Below, in pieces: positions 53,759 to 60,777 of a stretch of 64,000 nucleotides of DNA. This stretch comes from Hyunsoonleella aestuarii (GTDB taxonomy: Bacteria > Bacteroidota > Bacteroidia > Flavobacteriales > Flavobacteriaceae): contig NZ_VAWB01000002.1 in assembly GCF_006148925.1 (NCBI RefSeq), forward strand, positions 186,001 through 250,000, written 5' to 3'. The number at the start of each line of letters is the position of its first letter. Positions within the stretch are counted from its first letter, which is position 1. Below the pieces are notes generated by a model. It searched no databases, was not told the origin of the DNA, and was given only the letters and a program-made list of their open reading frames with translations. A program made the translations under genes and the position numbers.

Positions 53759-55813
53759 TTGATGAAAGACTTTATAAATAAATTCTACAGAAATCATTCC
53801 TTAATTTATAAAGGCCTGCTATTTGTGTCAACAGTTTTTTTAATTGTGTATTTATTCCCAAAAAGTGGTAAGTTTAAGTACAACTTCGAAAAAGGAAAAC
53901 CATGGCAGTCCGAAAATTTATATGCACCTTTTGATTTTGCAATAAAAAAATCAAATGAGGAAATTACACAGGAGAAAGAAAGAATCTCTAGTAATGCTGT
54001 TTTGTACTTTAATTTAGATAGTATAATTTATAATGGTGTTGATAATCTTTTCGATTCAAAATTCCCAGAAGTTTTTAAAGATACAATTCCTAAGCAAGAT
54101 TATGAGCAGCTTTACATTACTGGAAAAGAAATAATTGATGAGCTGTATCTATTTGGTGTTCTTGAGGAAGAATATAATTTCAACAAAGACAAATCTGTTG
54201 TTGTTTTAAATGGAAGAAAAACAATCCATAAAACGTTGTTTTCAAATCTTGTAGAATTAAATGAGGTGCCTTCGATGGTTAGTGCATCTATACTAGAAAA
54301 AGGCCTAGAGCCATATAAAACTAGTTATTTGTCATTGTTCTTTGACTTAGTTCAGCCAAATTTAGTTTTTAATAAGTCTTTAACAGATAAGGCTTTACAG
54401 GATGAAATAAATAATATTTCGTATTCTAGAGGAAGTGTAAAAAGGGAGACTTTAATTATTTCCAAGGGTGAAATAGTAGAAGGAGACAAGTTTCAAATAT
54501 TACAATCACTTAAATCTGAATATGAATCACAGTTATGGAGTGAGGCTAATTATAATTGGATTTTAATTGCCTACACTTTGTTAGTTTCTTTGGCGCTTTT
54601 GATGCTTTTATTGTTTTTGCGAAAATATAGAATAGATGTTTTTGAAAATAACACAAAAGTCACGTTCATATTTTTTAACATTTTTCTAATTATACTAATA
54701 ACAACGTTAGTCGTAAATTATAATTCAAAATACATCTATGTAGTCCCTATTTGTATTTTGCCTTTAGTGTTTAAAGCGTTCTTTGATGCACGTTTGGGAT
54801 TATTTGCTCATGTAATTACAGTGCTTTTGCTCGGTTTTATTGTACCTAACAGTTATGAGTATATGTTTCTTCAAATAATTGCGGGAATTGTAACTATTTT
54901 AACTGTTTCAGAGCTTTACAAAAGAGCGAATTTGTTTATTTCTGTTGGGCAAATAACACTTATTTATATTGTAGCTTATTTTGCATTTTTCGTAATACAT
55001 GAGGGAAGTATTGAAACCATTGAATGGGAGACATTCATGTGGTTTGTATTATGTGGACTTGCGACACTATTTGTTCAGCCTTTAATTTATGCTTATGAAA
55101 AATTATTCGGTTTAGTTTCCGATGTATCACTTTTAGAATTGTCAGATACAAATACAAAATTACTTAAGGAATTATCTAATAAAGCGCCAGGCACCTTTCA
55201 TCATTCATTAAACGTTGCAAATTTGGCGGAAGCATGCGCTAATGAAATAGGAGCTAATGCCATGTTAATACGTGTTGGAGCACTTTATCATGATATTGGA
55301 AAAATGAAAAACCCGGTTTATTTTACAGAAAATCAATCTACAGGAATTAATGCGCATGATGAGTTATCATCAAAAGAAAGTGCAAAAATTATTATAGAAC
55401 ACGTTATTGATGGTATTGAGATTGCTAAAAAAAATAATCTTCCAGATCGAGTAATCGATTTTATAAGAACACATCATGGAACCAGTGTGGTTTATTATTT
55501 TTATTCGAAAGAAATGAAGCTTTTGGATAAGAAAGTAAATAAACATGATTACAGCTACCCAGGACCTAAACCATTTAGTAAAGAAACTGCTATTTTAATG
55601 ATGTGTGACAGTGTTGAAGCTGCATCAAAAAGTTTAAAAGAACCAACATCCACTAAGATTGATGCATTTGTTGAAAATATAATAAATAAGCAAATTGAAG
55701 AAGAACAATTCTTAAATGCAAACATTACATTTAAGGAAATTGAATCGATTAAAAAGATACTAAAACGAAAGCTTGCAAATATTTATCATTTGAGGATAGA
55801 ATACCCAGAATGA
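53759..55813 (+). CDS. 7TM-HD family phosphohydrolase, probable c-di-AMP phosphodiesterase (PgpH-like)
   Basis: The 684-residue protein has one N-terminal membrane segment (about 19-35), an extracytoplasmic domain, then seven membrane spans (about 265-455) and a C-terminal HD domain with HHSLNVANLAEA and YHDIGKMKNP (His511, Asp512). EHVIDGIEIAKKNNLPDRV and RTHHGTSVVYYF also belong to the HD domain. This is the 7TMR-HD architecture of PgpH, which hydrolyses c-di-AMP. It precedes the tRNA cluster; no operon partner is visible. Confidence 0.9.
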   Translation: MMKDFINKFYRNHSLIYKGLLFVSTVFLIVYLFPKSGKFKYNFEKGKPWQSENLYAPFDFAIKKSNEEITQEKERISSNAVLYFNLDSIIYNGVDNLFDSKFPEVFKDTIPKQDYEQLYITGKEIIDELYLFGVLEEEYNFNKDKSVVVLNGRKTIHKTLFSNLVELNEVPSMVSASILEKGLEPYKTSYLSLFFDLVQPNLVFNKSLTDKALQDEINNISYSRGSVKRETLIISKGEIVEGDKFQILQSLKSEYESQLWSEANYNWILIAYTLLVSLALLMLLLFLRKYRIDVFENNTKVTFIFFNIFLIILITTLVVNYNSKYIYVVPICILPLVFKAFFDARLGLFAHVITVLLLGFIVPNSYEYMFLQIIAGIVTILTVSELYKRANLFISVGQITLIYIVAYFAFFVIHEGSIETIEWETFMWFVLCGLATLFVQPLIYAYEKLFGLVSDVSLLELSDTNTKLLKELSNKAPGTFHHSLNVANLAEACANEIGANAMLIRVGALYHDIGKMKNPVYFTENQSTGINAHDELSSKESAKIIIEHVIDGIEIAKKNNLPDRVIDFIRTHHGTSVVYYFYSKEMKLLDKKVNKHDYSYPGPKPFSKETAILMMCDSVEAASKSLKEPTSTKIDAFVENIINKQIEEEQFLNANITFKEIESIKKILKRKLANIYHLRIEYPE

Positions 55814-55836
55814 TAATTAAAAAAGTAAAAAAATAG

Positions 55837-55867
55837 TTGCGTTCTATGTGCATATAATATACATTTG
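55837..55867 (+). promoter_or_regulatory. Promoter of the tRNA-Ser/Pro/Arg cluster
   Basis: TTG at 55837-55839 and TACATTTG at 55860-55867 are 20 bp apart, as in Bacteroidota -33/-7 promoters. The first tRNA starts 38 bp downstream. Confidence 0.6.
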
Positions 55868-55905
55868 CAACCGCAAATTTATTGCATAAGTTCTTATTGA
55901 ATTTA

Positions 55906-55989
55906 GGAGAGGTGCCAGAGTGGTAATGGAGCAGATTGCTAATCTGTCGACGCGCAAGTGTCGCCCGGGTTCGAGTCCCGGTCTCTCCG
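55906..55989 (+). tRNA. tRNA-Ser (GCT)
   Basis: An 84-nt cloverleaf with acceptor GGAGAGG / TCTCTCC, discriminator G, anticodon loop TTGCTAA (anticodon GCT) and a long variable arm (TCGACGCGCAAGTGTCG) as needed for tRNA-Ser. CCA is not encoded. Confidence 0.95.
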
Positions 55990-56007
55990 CAAAATAGATA
56001 ACCATTT

Positions 56008-56082
56008 CGGGGTGTAGCGTAGCCCGGTTATCGCGCCGCGTTTGGGACGCGGAGGTCGCAGGTTCGAATCCTGCCACCCCGA
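56008..56082 (+). tRNA. tRNA-Pro (TGG)
   Basis: A 75-nt cloverleaf with acceptor CGGGGTG / CACCCCG, discriminator A and anticodon loop TTTGGGA (anticodon TGG). T-arm GCAGGTTCGAATCCTGC is perfect. CCA is not encoded. Confidence 0.95.
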
Positions 56083-56087
56083 CTTAA

Positions 56088-56161
56088 GGTCGCGTAGCTC
56101 AGCTGGATAGAGCATCTGCCTTCTAAGCAGACGGTCACAGGTTCGAATCCTGTCGCGATCA
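56088..56161 (+). tRNA. tRNA-Arg (TCT), target of element integration
   Basis: A 74-nt cloverleaf with acceptor GGTCGCG / CGCGATC (one G-T pair), discriminator A and anticodon loop CTTCTAA (anticodon TCT). From 56093 to beyond its 3' end it is identical to 60202-60275. The integrative element therefore restored the tRNA when it inserted. The gene looks intact and functional. Confidence 0.95.
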
Positions 56162-56166
56162 CATAA
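56093..56166 (+). repeat. attL: 74-bp direct repeat within tRNA-Arg
   Basis: It is identical over 74 bp to 60202-60275 in the same orientation. The copies diverge at once on both sides (G against T before, T against A after). This is the left boundary of the integrated element. Confidence 0.9.
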
Positions 56167-56196
56167 TAACCTGTTGATTATCAGCAGGTTATTTTT
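56165..56196 (+). terminator. Terminator after tRNA-Arg, inside the element
   Basis: A 9-bp stem AATAACCTG / CAGGTTATT (56165-56173 / 56185-56193) is followed by TTTG-rich sequence. It lies just inside the element, so the element brought a new terminator for the tRNA transcript and shields its integrase from read-through. Confidence 0.75.
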
Positions 56197-56300
56197 GTTT
56201 ATACCATTTGGTAATTTTCCAGAGAAGCAGATTATTTTGCTATTTTATCACGCAAAACGTGCACAATACGACGCACACTTTGACCATAATACTTCTAATT

Positions 56301-57500
56301 ATGGCAACGGTAAAAACCACTCTAGACACACGTAGACCAAAAGTTAATGGAGCTTACAACATCATTTTTAAAATTAGACACCACAGCAAAGTCTATACTA
56401 TTAACTCAGGCATTGCGATCCTAGACCGCTATTGGGATTACGAACATTCTAAGATTACAAAACAGCATCCTAATTCTAAGCTATTAAACTTAAAGCTTTT
56501 AAAAGATTACTTTAAAATTGAAAAAGCTATGCTCACATTAGATGATGATTTTACAATTGAAAAACTGCGAAATAACTTTAAAGGAATTGCACCAAATACA
56601 TCAAAATCGTTTAAAAAGCATGCACAAAAATTAATAGATGAATTAATGGCTACCAATAAAACAGGTAATGCTATTGTTTACAGAACTGCTACCAATAGAT
56701 TATTAGAGTTTTGTGGCAAGGATATTATGCTTAATGAAATAGATTATAAACTTCTAGATAAATTCATACATCACTTACAACTAAAAGGCCTTAAACAAAA
56801 CAGCATATCAAACTATTTAAGGACTATACGAGCAATTTACAATAAGGCTATAAAATACAAGCTTGTTGATCGTTCTAGTTATCCATTCTACGATATTAGT
56901 ATCAAGTCCCAGAAAACAGCAAATAAGGCTATTACAAAAGAGAATTTAGAGCGATTGATAAGTTTACCTTTAGAAGAAGATTCAGCCTCATGGAAGGCCT
57001 TAAATTACTTCATGCTAAGCTTCTATTTAAGAGGGATTTCATTTACTGATATGGCCTATTTAAAACGCTCTAATATCATAAATGGTAGAGTAGAATACAT
57101 TCGTAGAAAAACACATAAGCATTATAGTGTTAAACTATTTGGCAATGCAAAATCTATTATAAACAATTTGCATGAAATGGATCAAGATTATTTGTTGCCC
57201 GTATTAAATAATAGTATTGTTGAAGATAGCCTAGATGCTAAACGAATCATAAAGCAATGGATAAAAACGACTAATAAGTATTTGAAACGCTTCTCTGGAG
57301 AGATTAAAACCTCGGTTATCATAACCACATATTCTTCTCGTTATTCATTCGCTAATGTTGCTAAACAACTAGGATATTCTAATGAGCTTATTGCTGAGGC
57401 ACTTGGCCACTCTTATGGCAATAAAACAACAGCAATTTACCTAGATTCATTTGATACAAATAAAATAGATGATATGCACTTCAAGGTTATTTCATTTTAA
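56301..57500 (+). CDS. Tyrosine-type site-specific integrase of the element
   Basis: I start at the ATG at 56301 (399 residues, MATVKTTLDTRRPKVNGAYN), which matches the N-terminal arm-binding domain of Bacteroidota integrases; the open frame extends 31 codons further up. A SAM-like core-binding domain (about 105-195) precedes the catalytic domain. Catalytic residues are Arg244 (FYLRGISFTDMA), Lys270, Arg347 (TTYSSRYSFANV), His370 (ALGHS) and Tyr380 (AIYLD). Tyr344 replaces the usual His of the HxxR motif, a common variation in this group. It lies 135 bp from tRNA-Arg. Confidence 0.93.
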   Translation: MATVKTTLDTRRPKVNGAYNIIFKIRHHSKVYTINSGIAILDRYWDYEHSKITKQHPNSKLLNLKLLKDYFKIEKAMLTLDDDFTIEKLRNNFKGIAPNTSKSFKKHAQKLIDELMATNKTGNAIVYRTATNRLLEFCGKDIMLNEIDYKLLDKFIHHLQLKGLKQNSISNYLRTIRAIYNKAIKYKLVDRSSYPFYDISIKSQKTANKAITKENLERLISLPLEEDSASWKALNYFMLSFYLRGISFTDMAYLKRSNIINGRVEYIRRKTHKHYSVKLFGNAKSIINNLHEMDQDYLLPVLNNSIVEDSLDAKRIIKQWIKTTNKYLKRFSGEIKTSVIITTYSSRYSFANVAKQLGYSNELIAEALGHSYGNKTTAIYLDSFDTNKIDDMHFKVISF

Positions 57501-57514
57501 TAAGTGCTAATAAC

Positions 57515-57865
57515 TTAGTTAAAGTTTTTAATTTTTTTCTTGATTTTGTGCATTTTACGCTTTCTTTTAACTTCTTCAAGCAACTCAGGTTTAATTTTAC
57601 TTATCTCGATTTTTAAAGTTTGATACGCTCTAGATTCAAGACTTACTTTATTATGTCCTTTTTTTGGTTTGTAAATCATATTCCATAGTTCAAAAGGGTG
57701 TCTGTCTATCATAAAATCAATACGCACATAGTTGTCTTTCCATTTTATAATATCGTTTAGTCTTATTTTTTTAGAAATCGGTAAAATACTGTTCTCTGGT
57801 ACGTGTGCAGATGGTTTTAAACATCTAAAATTACCAATTGGTACATTTGCTTTTTTTCTTTTCAT
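57515..57865 (-). CDS. Small basic hypothetical protein in the element
   Basis: The 116-residue protein has a basic N-terminus (MKRKKANVPIGNF) and a very basic C-terminal helix (EEVKRKRKMHKIKKKIKN). The middle (LNDIIKWKDNYVRIDFMIDR) looks like mixed alpha/beta. There is no signal peptide and no domain I recognise. It could bind nucleic acid. The gene is convergent with the integrase (14-bp gap). High lysine content and the AT-rich sequence fit the mobile element. Confidence 0.65.
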   Translation of the reverse strand: MKRKKANVPIGNFRCLKPSAHVPENSILPISKKIRLNDIIKWKDNYVRIDFMIDRHPFELWNMIYKPKKGHNKVSLESRAYQTLKIEISKIKPELLEEVKRKRKMHKIKKKIKNFN

Positions 57866-58671
57866 TTTTACTAAATTTTTAAGTGTTATTAAATTGAGGA
57901 GATGTTAGACAGATACTATTAATCAGCAAGCTTAAAGTTAACTCTCAAGCTCAACAAATGCAAGGGGTAACAACACTTTTATGAATATTTCAATGAAAAT
58001 TTTATTGCTATGATATGGCTAAAAACAAGTTACTATTTGGCTTATTTTGATGTGTTTTTTAACAATTCAAAAAAAAGCATTGCATTATTCGCAATAAAAT
58101 GGTGTTTTTGTTGATAGCCTTAACTCAAAAATTAAGTCAATTATGAAAAATTATTGCAAATTTTAGTATAGTTTCTTCTAGTTTTTGATAGAAGGCTATT
58201 TTTTTGATTAAATAATAAATAATGATCGCATCAATGAGCTCTATAATTAGCTCGGATGCTCCAGATAAGAATATAAAATTATAGGGTTTATAATACCATT
58301 AAACTTTAATTTTTAATGTTAAAAGCTATAATTAAATTTATTGTAGAAAAAAGAGGTGTACTCTAAATACACATATTTTGTTACTTTTTACAGCAATTAA
58401 AAAATCTAAACATTATAGTAATATAGCTTTCTCTTCATATTAGGAGCGAGTATAATGTTAATTTTAATCTATTTGAAACAAATAAAGGTACTTCTTATAA
58501 CAACGCCCACATGTTTTAAGCAAAATCGGTGTACTCCCATCAAGTTTATCTACACTGATGCCAAAGCTATGTCTACACAATGTGCTGTTATAGTACAGAC
58601 AAGCTGTAAGCTATAACTGTATTATGCTAAAATAGCCTCAAGATTGGACCATGTTTTGATAAAGTGAGGTT
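57866..58671. other. 806-bp AT-rich interval of the element without a convincing gene
   Basis: I see no ORF with a good start. Hairpin-like candidates are a two-part stem at 58168-58199 (ATAG...CTTCTA / TAGAAG...CTAT) followed by TTTTTTT, which looks like a terminator on the (+) strand, and smaller ones near 58340-58370. On the (-) strand, 58464-58610 is open for 49 codons (SFGISVDKLDGSTPILLKTC and on), without ATG; it could be a gene remnant just downstream of the MORN gene. I cannot name it. Confidence 0.4.
58168..58206 (+). terminator. Possible terminator hairpin in the element's gene-free interval
   Basis: An imperfect stem (outer ATAG/CTAT, inner CTTCTA/TAGAAG) is followed by seven T. 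No gene on the (+) strand leads into it, so it may end a small RNA or be fortuitous. Confidence 0.35.
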
Positions 58672-60015
58672 TTAGTAATTCTTTTCGGAAACCATCTTTC
58701 CATCTTCATAGATGGTTTCTTTTATCAGTTTTCCTTCTTTTGACCATTTTTTCCATAAACCGTCCTCCTTTCCGTCCTTGTAAGATTTTTCAGTTACCAA
58801 CGTCCCATTATAATGCCAAGATTTCCAAACACCAACCTTTTTTCCTTCCTTGAAAGTACCTTCAAGTTCCAACTGCCCGTCCCTAGTCCACTCTTTCCAA
58901 ACGCCATCCTTTATTCCATCCTTGTAAGATTCTTGACTTAACAAATCCCCGTAATAATACCTTTTCCAAACACCATCCTCTTTCCCATACTTGAATGTAC
59001 CTTCATTTTCTAACTGTCCCTTATAATCCCAACTTTTGCTAACACCTTCTTTCAATCCATCCTTGTAAGATAATTTAACTGCCAACTGCCCGTTATAATG
59101 CCACTCTTTCCAAAGGCCATCCTCTTTTCCGTCCTTGTAAGAATGTTCACTTCTTAACTGCCCACCTAAATGCCAGGTTTTAAAAACACCAACCTCTTTT
59201 CCATCCTTATATGTACCTTCACCTGCCAACTGCCCGTCATCATGCCACAATTTCCAAACACCATCCTTTATTCCATCCTCGAAAATACTTTCACCTGCTA
59301 ACTGCCCGTCCCTATACCAATTTTTCCAAACACCAACCTCTTTTCCATCCTTGTATGTGCTTTCACCTGCCAACTGTCCGTCTATATGCCAATTTTTAAA
59401 AACACCATCCTCTTTTCCATCCTTGTAAAATTCTTCACTCCACAATTGACCGTTACTATGCCATTTTTTCCAAACTCCAACCTTTTTCCCATCCTTGTAT
59501 GTACTTTCACCAGCCAACTGCCCGTTATCATGCCAAGATTTCCAAACACCATCCTTTTTTCCATCCCTGTATGATTCTTCACTTTGTAATTGCCCATCCC
59601 AATACCAAGATTTCCAAACACCATCCTTTTTTCCATCCCTGTATGATTCTTCACTTTGTAATTGCCCATCCCAATACCAAGATTTCCAAACACCATCCTC
59701 CTTACAATCTTTATAGGTTTGTTCTTTCATTAACTGACCATTTTCCCGCGAGGCTCTATAAACTCCGTTCCTTTTACCATCTTTATATGTCCCTTCAATC
59801 GTATGCATCCCATCCCAGCCTTTAACCCAGCCATTCACTAGAGTTGAATCCTTCTTAAAATAGGCAATATCTTCTTTATAGAATATTTCAAAGGGATCGA
59901 TAACTCTAACTTCAATGGGATCGATAACTCTAACTTCAAAGGGATCGATAATTCTAACCTCTTGAGCGAGAGAAATTATGGGTAAGGCCACTAATAAAAA
60001 CAGCAGTTTTTTCAT
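58672..60015 (-). CDS. Exported MORN-repeat (YwqK-like) protein, element cargo
   Basis: The ATG at 60015 (447 residues) starts a signal peptide (MKKLLFLLVALPIISLAQ). Three copies of EVRVIDPF-like octapeptides follow (about 19-42). Then about fifteen 24-residue MORN-type repeats run to the C-terminus (consensus SYKDGKEDGVWKSWHxNGQL). Two neighbouring repeats are identical at DNA level over 72 bp. Such proteins are sometimes labelled YwqK-family antitoxin in databases, but no toxin gene is nearby. It is probably a surface or periplasmic binding protein. Function is unknown. Confidence 0.82.
   Translation of the reverse strand: MKKLLFLLVALPIISLAQEVRIIDPFEVRVIDPIEVRVIDPFEIFYKEDIAYFKKDSTLVNGWVKGWDGMHTIEGTYKDGKRNGVYRASRENGQLMKEQTYKDCKEDGVWKSWYWDGQLQSEESYRDGKKDGVWKSWYWDGQLQSEESYRDGKKDGVWKSWHDNGQLAGESTYKDGKKVGVWKKWHSNGQLWSEEFYKDGKEDGVFKNWHIDGQLAGESTYKDGKEVGVWKNWYRDGQLAGESIFEDGIKDGVWKLWHDDGQLAGEGTYKDGKEVGVFKTWHLGGQLRSEHSYKDGKEDGLWKEWHYNGQLAVKLSYKDGLKEGVSKSWDYKGQLENEGTFKYGKEDGVWKRYYYGDLLSQESYKDGIKDGVWKEWTRDGQLELEGTFKEGKKVGVWKSWHYNGTLVTEKSYKDGKEDGLWKKWSKEGKLIKETIYEDGKMVSEKNY
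59533..59699 (-). repeat. Perfect 72-bp tandem repeat inside the MORN gene
   Basis: 59533-59604 and 59605-59676 are identical over all 72 bases; 59677-59699 starts a third copy. Each unit encodes one 24-residue MORN-type repeat. The other repeats in the gene are diverged, so this pair is a recent duplication. Confidence 0.9.
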
Positions 60016-60157
60016 TACAGATAATAATAAGTTAAACACAAACCATCCAAAAAACTATAATTTTCAGGGGATAAAAAGAATAATATCTTGAATTGAGGCA
60101 TTAAGATAATAAAAAGCTAAATAATTTATTTTTTAATCAGGTTAAAGTAGTGCACAT

Positions 60158-60177
60158 AGTGAGCACACGCGTTCACT
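60158..60177. other. Imperfect palindrome near the right element end
   Basis: AGTGA ... TCACT with partial inner symmetry (14 of 20 positions) lies about 25 bp inside attR. It could be an arm-type site of the integrase or an excisionase site. Nothing else in this gap explains it. Confidence 0.2.
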
Positions 60178-60201
60178 GGAATCACAAAGGCTAGAAAACA
60201 T

Positions 60202-60275
60202 CGTAGCTCAGCTGGATAGAGCATCTGCCTTCTAAGCAGACGGTCACAGGTTCGAATCCTGTCGCGATCACATAA
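60202..60275 (+). repeat. attR: 74-bp copy of the tRNA-Arg 3' part (non-functional tRNA)
   Basis: It is identical to 56093-56166. The five bases that complete the acceptor stem at the left (GGTCG) are replaced by AACAT, so it cannot close its acceptor stem. It is the original chromosomal tRNA end displaced by the element, and it is followed by what was probably the original terminator. Confidence 0.9.
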
Positions 60276-60304
60276 AGCCTTACTAGAAACAGTAGGGCTT
60301 TTTT
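60275..60304 (+). terminator. Terminator after attR, probably the original tRNA operon terminator
   Basis: A 10-bp stem (60275-60284 / 60291-60300, one G-T pair) with loop AGAAAC is followed by TTTTTT. It follows the displaced tRNA end directly. Confidence 0.8.
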
Positions 60305-60777
60305 GTATGTTATACTTGATTAAGTTTTAATAGGTTGCCCGCTCGAATGTTGAAACTCCTGTGTGCCTAGAATAATTAAATTAAAACACTGTTAAACGTA
60401 TGTTTATCAATGTTTTTTTATTTTATATTGTTTAATTTGAGATGATATTTTGTAACTTGACGAAACGTTTTTCTGTTTGGTTATTCCTATTAGATTTACA
60501 AACACACTTTATATAAGGTGTGTTTAACGTTTAGTTAGATTCGTTGATTGTATTGTTGGAGAATGAAGTGACTATGTTCAAAACTAGGGTCAATCCAAAG
60601 AATCGCGAATAGTTAATTTGGAAATACTTTTATTTGGACCGAATATCTCTCTTGAAAGTATAGCGTTAATTGATGTTAATAATACCGAAATCTATAGCTT
60701 CTAGAGAAGCAATTTCAGTAGCTGTGAAAGGAGGCACTGTTTTCACATATGTTTAGTAACTAAAATATAAATTAAAG
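60305..60777. other. 473-bp interval between the element and the GH30 gene
   Basis: No gene is convincing. A hairpin at 60500-60524 (ACACAC-CTT type stem with ATAT loop) precedes TTTAACG. Farther right the (+) strand holds short protein-like stretches broken by stops, and a perfect anti-16S sequence (GAAAGGAGG, 60726-60734) sits in the loop of a GTGAAA / TTTCAC hairpin, too far (about 45 bp) from the GH30 ATG to be its ribosome site. It may be an eroded gene or an untranslated leader. Confidence 0.4.

Larger units (their letters stand above)
56093..60275 (+). mobile_element. 4.1-kb integrative element in tRNA-Arg
   Basis: Flanking 74-bp direct repeats of the tRNA-Arg 3' part, with a tyrosine recombinase gene next to the left copy, define an integrated element. 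The unit between repeat starts is 4109 bp. It holds the integrase, a 116-residue basic protein, about 800 bp without a clear gene, and an exported MORN-repeat protein. There are no replication, transfer or phage structural genes, so it is a minimal genomic island, probably mobilised by other elements or stuck. Both tRNA copies are followed by their own terminators. Confidence 0.85.

Noticed and set aside
55844-56077. 77-codon ORF on the (-) strand across the tRNA genes
   Set aside because: It reads the tRNA-Ser and tRNA-Pro genes backwards, with the well-known false GFEPATSASQTRRDNRA-type sequence. The tRNAs explain it.
59533-59699. Possible CRISPR-like array
   Set aside because: The repeats are directly adjacent with no spacers and keep the reading frame of a protein.
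59211-59825. Several ORFs on both strands in the MORN gene
   Set aside because: They are frame shadows of the repeat array; their repetitive sequence mirrors the 72-bp repeats.
60202-60275. Second tRNA-Arg gene
   Set aside because: The 5' acceptor strand is missing (AACAT instead of GGTCG), so the stem cannot form; it is an att copy.
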